Assembly: GCA_020356065.1 (NCBI GenBank)
Contig: CP070632.1
Location: forward strand, 1,903,161 to 1,935,732
Origin: Nitrospiraceae bacterium
Lineage (GTDB): Bacteria; Nitrospirota; Thermodesulfovibrionia; UBA6902
Reading direction: 5' to 3'
DNA: 32,572 nucleotides
Below the pieces are notes generated by a model that saw only the letters and a program-made list of their open reading frames with translations, was not told the DNA's origin and made no database searches. The position numbers were made by a program, and so were the translations under genes. Of the stretch, positions 15,074 to 25,006 are shown piece after piece; position 1 is the first letter of the stretch; every line of letters starts with the position of its first letter.

Positions 15074-17881
15074 ATGAAAAAATTATTACTTATATCCGGA
15101 ATACTGGTAGCTGTTATCGTCGTTATTTTCATTGTTTTAATAAAAGTATATATTACCCCTGAACGGGTCAAGGAACTCGTTATCACGACCGCAGAGAGTT
15201 CCCTGAACAGAAAAGTCGATATCGGCGAAATAGAAGTTTCCCTCTTTAAGGGTATAGGCATAAAGAATTTTGCGATTAAAGAGGCTGATGAAAAAAGCAA
15301 TTTTATCAGCTGCGATGATTTTGTTCTGAAATATAAACTCATACCACTCCTCGCAAAAAAGGTCATCATTGAAGAACTGCGGTTAGATGCCCCGGTGATC
15401 AGCATAATCAGGGACACCAAAGGAATATATAATTTTGAGACCATCGGGGAGAAAGAGGAAGCAGCCGTTCCTGATACAATCGGTCCGGATGGAGAAAAAG
15501 GCCTGCCTATTTCCCTGCTGGTAAATAAGATCTCTATTAACCGTGCCAGGTTTTCACTTCAGGATGCCACAAAAGAATTGCCTGATATTAAAAGCGGCGC
15601 TGACATAAACGTCACTATAGAAAGCGCTGATGGTGAGAAGATCCGTACGAGCGGAAATCTGGACGTAAGATTTGATGAAATTAATATTCATACCCCGCCG
15701 GAAAAACAGATCAGGGATGTTACCGCTTCGTTGGAATTTGCCCTGAATATCGGCCTGGAGTCAGGCACGATCAGAATAGATAAGGCTGATATGATTTTTG
15801 AGGACATTCCTGCTTCAATAACTGGTGACATAAAAACGTATGATACCTCTCCTGATCTGGATCTTGTGCTGTCAATTCCGGAAGTTGAAAGCGTAAAGAT
15901 AATGAGCTCCATGGGTCAGTTTATCGACGTCAAGGGTCTCACATTGTCCGGCAAGCTGGCTGCAGACGCAAAACTGAAGGGAGCTGTTGATAATCCGGAC
16001 ATATTATCCGTTGACCTGAAGCTTAATCTCAACAATATGGGCGTCACATATGATAAAGTGGACTCCGTGTTAAGCGGGGACATCAGTTTAAATCAGAAAG
16101 GTGATAAATTAAACGTAGACAGGGCTGAACTAATTATTGATGGAATGGCAGTATCATTAACAGGGAATATTACTGAAATCAGGACATCCCCCTATGTAAA
16201 TATCGCAGTATCACTGCCTGATGTCAACGTATCTAATCTGCAGAAAACCATATCTCCCTTTGTCGATACAAAAGGGCTTAACCTGTCAGGCAATTTCAAA
16301 GCTGACCTTAATGCAAGAGGAAAACCTGAAGATCCGGACACAATCAAGGCGAGCAGCAGTATCGCACTGAATAACGTAAACATCAAGTATGAAAAAATCG
16401 ACTCTGTGGTCGGCGGTGAGTTTAAGTTCAATTATCAGTCAAACAGTCTTAAAATCAGCAGGGCCGATTTCACTGTTGATGATATATCAGCTTCAATAAC
16501 AGGTCAGGTCACAGAGATATATACTTCGCCCGTTGTTGACCTGGCCCTTTCTCTTCCGGAAACTGATACAGCCAAAATGCTTAAAACCATATCCCCATTT
16601 GTGGACACACAGGGACTGAAACTTTCAGGCAACATAAAGGCTGACATGAAAGTCAAGGGCCGGACGGACGACATGAATACCATAAAAACCGACGGTGATC
16701 TTGTCATGGCGAAGTTAGGAATTGATTACGACAATATTTCAGCAATCATTGATGGCAGTGTTAATCTTAAAAAAGATACCGCTACGATTAATCTCAAAAG
16801 CTCAATAGGCAATAACACTGTGGATGTTAATGGAACTGTTCAGAGCTATATGGAAAACCAGAATGTTAATCTTAAAATTTATTCCAAAAAACTGATCATG
16901 GATGACTTACTGGCATTGACGTCCAAAGAAGAGCCGGAGCCGAGTCAGAAGAAGGCACCCAGTGATGCAAAACCAGCTAAAGAACCTGAACCCATGGACA
17001 TGAGGCTTGCTGCCCAGGGTGAGGTGAAAATTGATTCTGCTATCTACCAGGGCCTTGACATGACCGATTTTCTCATGAATTTTAAATTTGAAAAAAATAA
17101 ACTTACCATATCCAACATGACCGCAAAAGCCGGCAAAGGACAGTTTGATTTGACCAGCACCGTGGACTTTTCAAAACCGGGATATACATATACTCTCTCA
17201 AGCAAGCTTGATTCCCTGCACGCAGACGAAGTCGTGAACACCCTTTTCCCCAAGGCAAAAGATACGGTCTATGGAATTCTTTCATTTAACCTTAAACTCA
17301 ATGGCTCGGGAACAATACCTGAAAACCTGAAGAAAAATCTTACAGGTGACGGAGATTTTAAAATCCTGGACGGAAAAATTACAGACACCGGAATATCCGA
17401 GAGCCTTGCCTCATTTCTTAATATTAGAGAGTTAAAAACTATTGTCCTTAATAAAGCTGAAGGAACAGTAAAAATCAGAGATGGCGTTGCGAGACTTGAC
17501 AGTATATTTGAGTCAGATGATCTGGCCATGGACCCTAAAGGGAATATCGGGCTTGATGAGACACTTGATCTTGCGTTTGATCTGAAGATGTCGCCGGACC
17601 TTACAAAAAAGTCAATTGGAGCGGATGTACGTAAATACATGAAGAGTGAGGAAGGATGGGGCATAATACCGCTGATAGTAAAGGGAACATTGTCAAAACC
17701 CAGGTATACTGTGGACGTGGCCAAGGCCAGCAAGCGAGTGATACAGAAAGAGGCAGACAAGCTTATTGACAAGTTATTCGATAAAAAAGAGCGCGATAGC
17801 AAGCCGCAGGAAGGCAAACCGGGGGAAAGCACTCCCGACAAACTTGAACCTGTCAAGGACCTGATAAAGGGTCTTTTTTAA
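15074..17881 (+). CDS. AsmA family protein with three 113-residue repeats
   Basis: 935 residues from the ATG at 15074, which has AGGAGG 5 bases upstream; the frame is open to a GTG at 15044 but that start is less likely. Membrane helix at about 4-25, then the AsmA N-terminal domain: SSLNRKVDIGEIEVSLFKGI, FVLKYKLIPLL, LRLDAPVISIIRD. Residues 258-370, 371-483 and 484-about 590 are tandem copies starting TSPxxxxxxSLP and sharing (F/I)VDxxGLxLSG and an SITG/TEI(Y/R) end. A Pro/Glu/Lys-rich linker (about 620-645) leads to the C-terminal AsmA domain and a charged tail. AsmA-like proteins are periplasmic bridge-type lipid-transfer or assembly factors for the outer membrane. Confidence 0.9.
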   Translation: MKKLLLISGILVAVIVVIFIVLIKVYITPERVKELVITTAESSLNRKVDIGEIEVSLFKGIGIKNFAIKEADEKSNFISCDDFVLKYKLIPLLAKKVIIEELRLDAPVISIIRDTKGIYNFETIGEKEEAAVPDTIGPDGEKGLPISLLVNKISINRARFSLQDATKELPDIKSGADINVTIESADGEKIRTSGNLDVRFDEINIHTPPEKQIRDVTASLEFALNIGLESGTIRIDKADMIFEDIPASITGDIKTYDTSPDLDLVLSIPEVESVKIMSSMGQFIDVKGLTLSGKLAADAKLKGAVDNPDILSVDLKLNLNNMGVTYDKVDSVLSGDISLNQKGDKLNVDRAELIIDGMAVSLTGNITEIRTSPYVNIAVSLPDVNVSNLQKTISPFVDTKGLNLSGNFKADLNARGKPEDPDTIKASSSIALNNVNIKYEKIDSVVGGEFKFNYQSNSLKISRADFTVDDISASITGQVTEIYTSPVVDLALSLPETDTAKMLKTISPFVDTQGLKLSGNIKADMKVKGRTDDMNTIKTDGDLVMAKLGIDYDNISAIIDGSVNLKKDTATINLKSSIGNNTVDVNGTVQSYMENQNVNLKIYSKKLIMDDLLALTSKEEPEPSQKKAPSDAKPAKEPEPMDMRLAAQGEVKIDSAIYQGLDMTDFLMNFKFEKNKLTISNMTAKAGKGQFDLTSTVDFSKPGYTYTLSSKLDSLHADEVVNTLFPKAKDTVYGILSFNLKLNGSGTIPENLKKNLTGDGDFKILDGKITDTGISESLASFLNIRELKTIVLNKAEGTVKIRDGVARLDSIFESDDLAMDPKGNIGLDETLDLAFDLKMSPDLTKKSIGADVRKYMKSEEGWGIIPLIVKGTLSKPRYTVDVAKASKRVIQKEADKLIDKLFDKKERDSKPQEGKPGESTPDKLEPVKDLIKGLF

Positions 17882-17899
17882 TAACTAGGTGTGGCAATC

Positions 17900-20800
17900 T
17901 CAGGAACGGTTTCTTTTTCTTCTTATTCTGATAAAAGAGAAAATCAGAATTAACATGCCTGTTAAAAGAACAAACCCTGAAACAGCAGGATATTTTATTC
18001 CGAATACTAATGGTGCAAGCATAAATCTTGTCCCGGACTTTAACGTTTTATTGCTCCTGATATAGTCAGCCAGAAAGGGCGAATACTGATAGTAAAAATC
18101 GACAAATGTTCGCCCGATGTCATACGGGATGAGCCATTTATCCCTGAATTTTCTCAACACAACTACTTCTTCGGCCATGTAACTTCCATACGCTGCCGTA
18201 GCAATAAAGCAGTTTCCGCCCCCGCCGCCTTTTGATGCTATTGCCGTTCCGGTAAGGAGGACTTTCAACGTAGAATTATCAACATCATTTGTCAAAGTTA
18301 ACAGTGCGGTCTGGCTGCCGGTAAGTTGATCAGGAGAAAACATGACCAGCAATACCGACTGCCCATTCCCTGTCAGAAGTATGCTGCTGTCAGCAGTGGT
18401 AAATGCTGGTGACCCGCTTATGTCGAGACAGGTAATTCGTACATCACTGCTTCCGGAATTGGTCAAAGTTATTTCTCGTGTTAATGATGATCCCTTTGCG
18501 ACACTGCCGAAATCAATGGATGAGATACTTGCCTGCAGGATCCCTTCAGTACTTGAGCCCGGCTTACGATGCATGACGGGCATGGCAACATCAAAATCAT
18601 TTAATGATTCAACAGGGGTTGTCCCTGCCCACGTATCATCAATGGGGACCCTGATCGCTTTACCCGAAACTCCGGGATCAAGCTGCTGCATGGTTATATA
18701 TTTATCATCTCCCCAGAAGCTCGGAATTCCCCATGCTCTCTCAGTAGAAGCCCCGAGATTGGGACTGGCAATGTCTGCAATCTCCTGTGTCTCCCTGTTA
18801 AATGTCTTGACCATCGACAAAATGGAAGGTTGATTGCTGAAATCAAGTACATCCATAGTTACGATAAAATTATTATTGGACGCAAAAGCGGGGTATCCAA
18901 AGTCCAGGTCAGGGTTCTGGTTCGGGAAAGGGGCGGTGATGGAGCCATCTGAAATATCAAGGAAACCAATGGACCAGTAGCGATAGCCATTACCTTCACT
19001 GCAGAGATTACTAGGGAACGAATTACAGTTCAACGCGTCAAAAACGATTATATTCCCGCTATAATCAAATGAAAGAGAGTCTGCATATAATACCGTGTTT
19101 GTACTTTCTGATCCGTCATCCTGATAATCAGAAGGAGTAACCGGCACTGTTAAATCACTGTCACATATGAGGTCTAAAACATATATATGGTTATCATTTT
19201 CGTCTATTGATGTGTAGGCAAAAAACCGGCCATCAGGGGAAAGAGCCATACTCCAGATATTTCCCGTCGTTGTAATCTGCGTAAAGTCAGACCCGTCCAG
19301 GTTCAGTGAATAGATATTGTGGTCAACACCGACATAGAATATGAGTGTGCCTCCAACGTCAGTATAAACAGCAGGTTTGGTATAAAGGGGAGGTACCGGC
19401 GTATTCATAAGCATGTCCTGTGAGGGATCGTACCCGGTAAATGGAGAAGGAAACGTCTGAACATACAGTGAATAGGTTTCCAGAGCACCGAAAGGTTCAT
19501 CGTGAGTCTGATCGGTGGGGTACAGATATACCATGATATCATTTCCCGTTACCGGGTCAACAGGTGTTGGCTTCAGACCTTCAGGCAGTCCCGCACCCTC
19601 AATTACTTCTACCGCATCCCATGCTGCAGCAACAGCTGATACTTCCGGCGAGCCGTCACCGTAAAGGTCCTCTGCAGACTGGATGAGGGCCCGCCTTGCA
19701 TCAATAAACTGTGATGATGCCTGCAGGTACGTTGTTAATGCCCTGTAATAAATGTTTTCTGTTTTACTCCTTCCGATGCTTGTACCAAGGCTTTCCGTGG
19801 TGAGGCCTTCTGCAATGAGATACGCGGCCCTGTTTGGTATGCCACTGTTGATGTGCACTCCTCCCCAGTCACCCTGTTCTGTATTGGGCAGGTTCTGATA
19901 CTCGCTCATTTTTGCAGGTTGCGGGCCCAGTCCCGTCGCCGGATTTGCAAGGTCTCTCAGGAACGCTGGCTGGAGGAGGGTTATGTCCTCACCTATCTTC
20001 CAATCATCCCTGTCAACCATGACCGCAAATACATCTGCAAATGATTCATTTAACGCCCCGCTCTGGTTTTGATAGGCAAGATTTGCCGTATTCTCTATAA
20101 CCCCATGAGACATTTCATGGGCTGCTACATCTAAAGCGCCTGCAAGAGGGGAAAATACCTGCCCGCCGTCTCCATATACCATCCAGGTCCCGTCCCAGAA
20201 CGCGTTATCGTAATTGGTCTGGAAATGGATAATGACCATAAGATTCATGTTCTTGTTGTCCATACTGTTTCTGTCGAATGTATTTTTATAATAGTCAAAT
20301 ACAACCCTGGTATTGTATGCGGCACTGACAGCTGATGTATCCCATCCGCTTGTTAGGCCCGGGCTGCTCACATATGTCAGCGGGTCACCGTCTCCGTTGT
20401 CAGCGCTCATAATATAGGTGTCACCTGTTGCGCTGGGAAGACTGCTAATGGGATCATATGGAGGATCAGCCACCGGCGTGCTCGGGTCAACTGCATAATA
20501 AGTACCATTCTGCAGCCATGCATTAAAATTTTGACTTACAGCATTAAGGTCAGTACCAGTGGCCGTGACAACCTGACTATGAATGTTATTGATTCGATGT
20601 ATAACGGAACCGCTCTCAGCATTGATAAAGTATATCCACCGCTGATCACGGGCAGGCTGGATATCAATTTTATATGCCAGAATCATGGTTCCGTCTTTTT
20701 GTGTGTAATAAACAATCTTGTCTTCGGGGTCTGATATTCCTTCATGACTGATATGTAAATGATCCTTGACCGATTCAATGGCCTCACCGGATGATATTCC

Positions 20801-21550
20801 CGGTTCAGTATTCAGGTATCCGGGGGAAGGTTCGTAATGTCCCTGCATATAATAAACAGAATCATCTTCGCTAAGATGCAAAGATATTTCTTTTCCCCAT
20901 ATGGGAATCCCACGGTAATTCTGCTGATAATGAAAATGCTTCTTATGTGAGGCATCGATTTGTTGACGTGCGATGGAGAGTTCCTGTTCAGGGTCTGACA
21001 GTTTCAGAAGGTCACGGTTTTCTGACAGAAACCTCATCGCTGCTCTCCGGGAGAGAGCCATATCCATTTTATTCAAGGCCGTACCGGCGCTGAGCCGTGG
21101 ACCCCTGATTAACCGGAGAGTCCCATTTTTAACAGAAAAACGTACAACTGCTTCTCTGTAATTTTTCGTCTGCGATACAAGTTCAGCCAGGTTTCTCTTC
21201 TGTGGTTCAGTTAAACGGACCTGAGGCTTTTTTGATATTAATTGCCTCCTGCTTTCTGTAATCGATGTCTTTATCTGCCCGGCATTTTCAATAAATGAAA
21301 TGTTATCAACACCAGCTCCTGCTGAAGACTTAAGAGGCCTTGTACTTGGGCGAGTAATGTTATGTGAGGCATCAGTCGATGCACCTGCAAGAGCAGCGGA
21401 TCCGGATACGGAATCTGTGTTACTCCCGGCAACTGTCCATCCTGTCCAGGAGAGCACCAAAAAACCTGCAAGCAACGGCATTATCACAATTTTCCAGATT
21501 CTCTTTATTGACTGTTCCGTATAACACATCATGCTTATATACTCGAACAT
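17900..21550 (-). CDS. Secreted M4 (thermolysin-like) metalloprotease with propeller, ASH domain and CFI-box C-terminal sorting signal
   Basis: 1216 residues. Order: signal peptide near 20-42; FTP/PepSY-type propeptide (about 100-325); M4 catalytic domain (about 330-655) with H478-E-M-S-H482, E502 in LNESFADV and the [16 protein letters not shown] block (H566); a TolB/WD-like propeller (about 690-1000; [24 protein letters not shown]); an ASH/choice-of-anchor D domain ([28 protein letters not shown]); then [16 protein letters not shown] at 1108-1123, a hydrophobic helix and the basic end RIRRKRNRS, the CFI-box-CTERM architecture. It presumably digests extracellular protein while surface-held. 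Convergent with the AsmA-like gene, 18 bases apart. The start at 21550 lacks a Shine-Dalgarno; the paired ATGs at about 21530 are alternatives. Confidence 0.92.
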   Translation of the reverse strand: MFEYISMMCYTEQSIKRIWKIVIMPLLAGFLVLSWTGWTVAGSNTDSVSGSAALAGASTDASHNITRPSTRPLKSSAGAGVDNISFIENAGQIKTSITESRRQLISKKPQVRLTEPQKRNLAELVSQTKNYREAVVRFSVKNGTLRLIRGPRLSAGTALNKMDMALSRRAAMRFLSENRDLLKLSDPEQELSIARQQIDASHKKHFHYQQNYRGIPIWGKEISLHLSEDDSVYYMQGHYEPSPGYLNTEPGISSGEAIESVKDHLHISHEGISDPEDKIVYYTQKDGTMILAYKIDIQPARDQRWIYFINAESGSVIHRINNIHSQVVTATGTDLNAVSQNFNAWLQNGTYYAVDPSTPVADPPYDPISSLPSATGDTYIMSADNGDGDPLTYVSSPGLTSGWDTSAVSAAYNTRVVFDYYKNTFDRNSMDNKNMNLMVIIHFQTNYDNAFWDGTWMVYGDGGQVFSPLAGALDVAAHEMSHGVIENTANLAYQNQSGALNESFADVFAVMVDRDDWKIGEDITLLQPAFLRDLANPATGLGPQPAKMSEYQNLPNTEQGDWGGVHINSGIPNRAAYLIAEGLTTESLGTSIGRSKTENIYYRALTTYLQASSQFIDARRALIQSAEDLYGDGSPEVSAVAAAWDAVEVIEGAGLPEGLKPTPVDPVTGNDIMVYLYPTDQTHDEPFGALETYSLYVQTFPSPFTGYDPSQDMLMNTPVPPLYTKPAVYTDVGGTLIFYVGVDHNIYSLNLDGSDFTQITTTGNIWSMALSPDGRFFAYTSIDENDNHIYVLDLICDSDLTVPVTPSDYQDDGSESTNTVLYADSLSFDYSGNIIVFDALNCNSFPSNLCSEGNGYRYWSIGFLDISDGSITAPFPNQNPDLDFGYPAFASNNNFIVTMDVLDFSNQPSILSMVKTFNRETQEIADIASPNLGASTERAWGIPSFWGDDKYITMQQLDPGVSGKAIRVPIDDTWAGTTPVESLNDFDVAMPVMHRKPGSSTEGILQASISSIDFGSVAKGSSLTREITLTNSGSSDVRITCLDISGSPAFTTADSSILLTGNGQSVLLVMFSPDQLTGSQTALLTLTNDVDNSTLKVLLTGTAIASKGGGGGNCFIATAAYGSYMAEEVVVLRKFRDKWLIPYDIGRTFVDFYYQYSPFLADYIRSNKTLKSGTRFMLAPLVFGIKYPAVSGFVLLTGMLILIFSFIRIRRKRNRS

Positions 21551-21567
21551 AAACGACCCGTTCTTAA

Positions 21568-21596
21568 ATACTAACAGTATTGCATTGCTTAATCAA
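21568..21596 (-). promoter_or_regulatory. Candidate sigma-70 promoter for the M4 protease
   Basis: On the minus strand TTGATT (21591-21596), 17 bases, TAGTAT (21568-21573), each four of six consensus, about 18 bases before the annotated start. If used, the leader would be very short, favouring the internal ATG pair as start. Confidence 0.3.
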
Positions 21597-21656
21597 TGAA
21601 ACCGGTGATTCAAATGATTTTACAGGTATACACTTTTGAAATGTATATAAGCAGAC

Positions 21657-22451
21657 TTACACGCCGGAGAGGAATGCTTTGATTTCAGAAAGATACTCTT
21701 CTTTTGAGACCAGAAACGAGTCATTGTGACCACCTTTCAGGACAATAAATTTTTTTGGTCCTGCCGCTGCATCAAAGAGTGCAACCCCATATTTGAACGG
21801 AATAATTTCATCATCAATGCTGTGCATTATTAATTTTGGAACAGTGATGTCCTGAATCTTCTGTATTGAATCATATTCTGTCTTATACAAAAATGTAGGG
21901 ATAAAAGGGAAATATGTTCTGGCGATATCTTTTATTGAACTGAATGAGCCTTCAATGATCAGACGTTGCAATGTATGCCTTTTGGCCAGTTCTATGGCAA
22001 CGGCGCCGCCAAGGGACTCGCCGTATGCCACAATCTGTTCAGGATCATATGCTTTTTCCCTGAGAAGGTACATATACAAGGCTTCCGCGTCAAGATAAAG
22101 ACCGGGTTCAGTTGGTTTTCCGCTGCTTTTTCCATACCCGCGATAATCAAAAATCAGGATGTTCAGGTTCAGTTCATGCAGCATCATAATCTTCTCAAGC
22201 CTGTGGCTGATATTGCCTCCATTACCATGACTGAACAGCAGTATCTTGTCAGAACCATTTGCAGGGATAAACCAGCCATGAATATCAACTCCGTCACTCG
22301 TGGTTATCATAACATCCTCATAGTCAATGCCAATATCTTTTGGAGTAATCTCGATCGCACGGTAGGGATAATACAGGCTTCTTTGTTCAAGGAAACGGAT
22401 AAAGACGAAGAAAATGAACAGGACTGCGATAATTAACAAAAATATTTTCAT
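21657..22451 (-). CDS. Membrane-anchored alpha/beta hydrolase
   Basis: 264 residues from the ATG at 22451; eight more codons to 22475 are open but begin right beside a palindrome, and neither start has a Shine-Dalgarno. An N-terminal membrane helix (KIFLLIIAVLFIFFVFIRF) is followed by the COG1073/ABHD13-like hydrolase: oxyanion region FSHGNGGN, YRGYGKSSG, nucleophile elbow YGESLGG (S146), acid HSIDDEIIPF (D213 or D214) and histidine LKGGHND (H242). Substrate unknown; probably an esterase or peptidase facing one side of the inner membrane. It follows hisG closely on the same strand but shares no evident pathway with it. Confidence 0.92.
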   Translation of the reverse strand: MKIFLLIIAVLFIFFVFIRFLEQRSLYYPYRAIEITPKDIGIDYEDVMITTSDGVDIHGWFIPANGSDKILLFSHGNGGNISHRLEKIMMLHELNLNILIFDYRGYGKSSGKPTEPGLYLDAEALYMYLLREKAYDPEQIVAYGESLGGAVAIELAKRHTLQRLIIEGSFSSIKDIARTYFPFIPTFLYKTEYDSIQKIQDITVPKLIMHSIDDEIIPFKYGVALFDAAAGPKKFIVLKGGHNDSFLVSKEEYLSEIKAFLSGV

Positions 22452-22478
22452 TAATATCGTATGGGTGCATTTCAAACT

Positions 22479-22506
22479 GCAGGGTTGCGTTCCAACGTGC
22501 CCCTGC
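22479..22506. repeat. 28-bp palindrome F touching the hisG stop
   Basis: GCAGGG at one end pairs with CCCTGC at the other, with the inner sequence close to AACGTGCCCC. On the minus strand it begins with the last base of the hisG TAG stop. Same length and pattern as palindrome G at 26369-26396. Confidence 0.6.
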
Positions 22507-23381
22507 TAAGGAATCACCTTATTCAACGGATACTCAATTATCCCTTCAGCACCAACCGCTTTAAGTTTGGGAATAATATCTCGGACAATTTTTTCATCAA
22601 TCACAACTTCAAGTGCAAACCAGCCCGTATCGGACAATTGAGAGATCGTGGGCGAATGAAGCGAAGACAGCAGGCTCATCGCCCTCTTGAGAGACTGCTC
22701 CGGTACGTTCATTTTCAGACCGACCTTTTCTTCTGCTGCAAGGGCTCCCTGTAAAAGAAGGACAATGTTCTCCATCTTCTGCTGTTTCCATGTGTCCTTC
22801 CAGGACTTTTTATTTGATATAAACCTTGTGCTGGACGTAAGAATGGTTTCAATCACGCGCAGATTGTTTGCCCTTAATGAAGTGCCTGTTTCTGTTAGCT
22901 CTACGATTGCATCACAGAGATGAGGAGGCTTTACTTCAGTTGCCCCCCACGAAAAATCCACTTCAGCCTTTATACCCTGGGATTTCAGGTATTTCTTTGT
23001 AAAATGGACAAGTTCTGTAGATATTCTCTTGCCGTGCAGGTCCTTCACCTTTTTGATTTTGGAATCCTGTGGAACCGCAATTACCCATCTCACGGGCCTG
23101 AGTCCTCCCTTGGCATAGTTCAGCTCGGCAATTTCCTTGACATCAGCCCCCTGCTCAAGAATCCAGTCCCTGCCGGTCAGGCCGGCATCCAGCACGCCAT
23201 CATCAACATACCGCGCCATTTCCTGTGCCCGTATAAGCAACGCTTCTATCTCAATATCATCGAATACAGGATAGTATGAACGGGAATCAACAGACACATT
23301 ATATCCGGCCTTTTTAAATAATTTCAGTGTAGATTCCTGCAAACTGCCCTTTGGAAGTCCAAGTTTTAAAACCTTTTTCAT
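22506..23381 (-). CDS. hisG: ATP phosphoribosyltransferase, long form
   Basis: 291 residues: long-form HisG, which catalyses the first step of histidine synthesis (ATP + PRPP) and is inhibited by histidine through its C-terminal domain. Seen: [21 protein letters not shown] at the N-terminus, [10 protein letters not shown] (about 84-93), the PRPP loop [18 protein letters not shown] (about 163-180), and an ACT-like HisG_C domain from about 215 ([32 protein letters not shown]). Because of the long form no HisZ partner is required. An AGGA precedes the ATG. It is divergent from the aminotransferase gene; hisD lies 3 kb away on the same strand. Confidence 0.96.
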   Translation of the reverse strand: MKKVLKLGLPKGSLQESTLKLFKKAGYNVSVDSRSYYPVFDDIEIEALLIRAQEMARYVDDGVLDAGLTGRDWILEQGADVKEIAELNYAKGGLRPVRWVIAVPQDSKIKKVKDLHGKRISTELVHFTKKYLKSQGIKAEVDFSWGATEVKPPHLCDAIVELTETGTSLRANNLRVIETILTSSTRFISNKKSWKDTWKQQKMENIVLLLQGALAAEEKVGLKMNVPEQSLKRAMSLLSSLHSPTISQLSDTGWFALEVVIDEKIVRDIIPKLKAVGAEGIIEYPLNKVIP

Positions 23382-23660
23382 CGTATTCCTGATTCTCCTT
23401 TAAGAATATTGCGAATTTTGTGTTCCTATAATACAGGCAGTTATGAATTTATTCAATTAACAGATTAATTTTATGTTTTTTCCATTTGGTTTATCACTGG
23501 ACAACGGTCCGGCATTCATGCTAATGTATTAAACTTTGGACAACACGGGGGGATTATCCGTGAATCCCGATTTGATTGATGTTTTCCCTGATATCACTGA
23601 ACTTTCAATAAACTGATATTTCGTTTCAGTAATAACTAACAAATTTATCTGAGGAACAGT
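23382..23660. promoter_or_regulatory. Divergent control region hisG / aminotransferase
   Basis: 279 AT-rich bases with no gene. GGACAAC occurs twice in direct orientation (23499-23505 and 23538-23544, 39 bases apart), and GGGATT/AATCCC (about 23549-23567) can form a 6-bp hairpin. These are possible operator or leader elements; no T-box or histidine leader peptide was recognised. Confidence 0.3.
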
Positions 23661-24968
23661 ATGAATCCTTTAGCACAGGAACTGAATAACATATTGAATA
23701 AAGGAAACCCGCATTTTCTGGGATCTCTGGCCAGCTTCGGCAGGGAAATCTTCTTTCCAAAAGGAATCCTGACCCAGTCAGCAGAGGCAAAGGCCAAAGC
23801 CCACAGGTTCAATGCCACCATCGGTACGGCCAAGGAAAAAGGTCAGGCCATGCATCTGAAGTCTATCATGGACCATTTCAATGGGCTTACTCCGGATGAG
23901 ATACTGAATTATGCGCCTTCTTACGGTGTTCCCGCCCTTCGCACAGCATGGGCCGGGGAAATGGTCCGAAAAAATCCGGGCCTGAAAGGAAAACAAATGA
24001 GTCTTCCTGTTGTAACAGCGGGGCTCACTCATGGACTGAGCGTGGCAGCTGACATGTTTATTGAACCGGGAGATGACATTATCATGCCCGACAAGCTCTG
24101 GGGAAACTACAGGTTGATTTTTGAGTTGAGAAAAGGCGCCAAGATCAAAACCTTTCCTCTTTACAGCGAGAACGGGGGATTTAATATCAGCGGATACAGG
24201 CAGGTATTGCAGGAGGCTAAGGGCGGTAATAAACTGGTTACTCTGCTGAATTTTCCGAATAATCCAACGGGGTATACGCCTACTCATGCTGAGATGAAAG
24301 AGATAGCATCATTGCTTATCAGTATTGCCGATACCGGCAAACCGGTTATTGTCCTCTGCGATGATGCCTATTTCGGTCTTTTTTATGAAGAAGACACAGC
24401 ATCCGAGTCTGTTTTTTCCTTACTGGCCGGCAGTCATCCAAAATTGACTGCTGTGAAACTGGATGGTGCAACCAAGGAGGATTTTGTCTGGGGATTCAGA
24501 GTGGGCTTTATTACGGTGAGCACCGGTGTTAATACGGGACTGGAGGATGAATTTTTTCAAGCCGTGGAAAAGAAACTGGGAGGCACCGTACGCTCAAACA
24601 TTTCCAATGCCCCTGCACTTTCTCAGTCAGTACTGCTTCATGCTATGGAAAACAGCAACTTTGAAAACGAACGGGACCAGAAGAGGCAGATTCTTAAGGA
24701 ACGTGCACTTGAAGTTAAAAGAGTATTGTCAGATCCAAAGTATGAAGATTATTTTACTGCCTATCCGTTTAATTCAGGTTATTTTATGTGCGTCAAATTA
24801 AAACAAGGGCTGGACGCCGAAACATTCAGGAAACAACTTCTTGAAAAAGAAGGGATAGGCGTCATAGCAATTGGCTCATCTGATATCAGGATAGCTTTTT
24901 CATCTGTTGAAAAGGAAAACATTAATGATCTCTTTGATGCGATGTTCAGATGTGCTTCCAACATGTAA
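23661..24968 (+). CDS. Class I/II PLP-dependent aminotransferase
   Basis: 435 residues with GAGGAA before the ATG. Fold-type I features: NFPNNPTGY (about 197-205), CDDAYFGLFY (233-242) with the Asp that contacts the pyridine nitrogen and the following Tyr, the Schiff-base lysine K272 in LDGATKEDF, R280 in GFRVGFI, and the substrate carboxylate arginine in SSDIRIAFSS near 413. The exact amino acid substrate cannot be told; the sequence is not a typical HisC. It is 38 bases ahead of citrate synthase and co-directional, so a role linking an amino acid to 2-oxo acids of the TCA branch is plausible. Confidence 0.92.
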   Translation: MNPLAQELNNILNKGNPHFLGSLASFGREIFFPKGILTQSAEAKAKAHRFNATIGTAKEKGQAMHLKSIMDHFNGLTPDEILNYAPSYGVPALRTAWAGEMVRKNPGLKGKQMSLPVVTAGLTHGLSVAADMFIEPGDDIIMPDKLWGNYRLIFELRKGAKIKTFPLYSENGGFNISGYRQVLQEAKGGNKLVTLLNFPNNPTGYTPTHAEMKEIASLLISIADTGKPVIVLCDDAYFGLFYEEDTASESVFSLLAGSHPKLTAVKLDGATKEDFVWGFRVGFITVSTGVNTGLEDEFFQAVEKKLGGTVRSNISNAPALSQSVLLHAMENSNFENERDQKRQILKERALEVKRVLSDPKYEDYFTAYPFNSGYFMCVKLKQGLDAETFRKQLLEKEGIGVIAIGSSDIRIAFSSVEKENINDLFDAMFRCASNM

Positions 24969-25006
24969 CCTGCCGGGATAGCAGGAGTGAGTGAGGGATA
25001 TACCAT

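Noticed and set aside
14785-15162. 125-codon plus-strand frame between DUF3786 and the AsmA-like gene
   Set aside because: It runs through palindromic element E and into the AsmA start in another frame; the translation has no protein-like pattern and no ribosome-binding site.
17269-17856. 195-codon minus-strand frame opposite the AsmA-like gene
   Set aside because: Ser-rich shadow of the real coding strand; no start signals, and the AsmA repeats explain the region.
23661-24968. Aminotransferase as hisC between hisG and hisD
   Set aside because: It is on the opposite strand, is longer (435 residues) than HisC (about 350-370), and its N-terminal region and lysine context (GATKED) do not match histidinol-phosphate aminotransferases.
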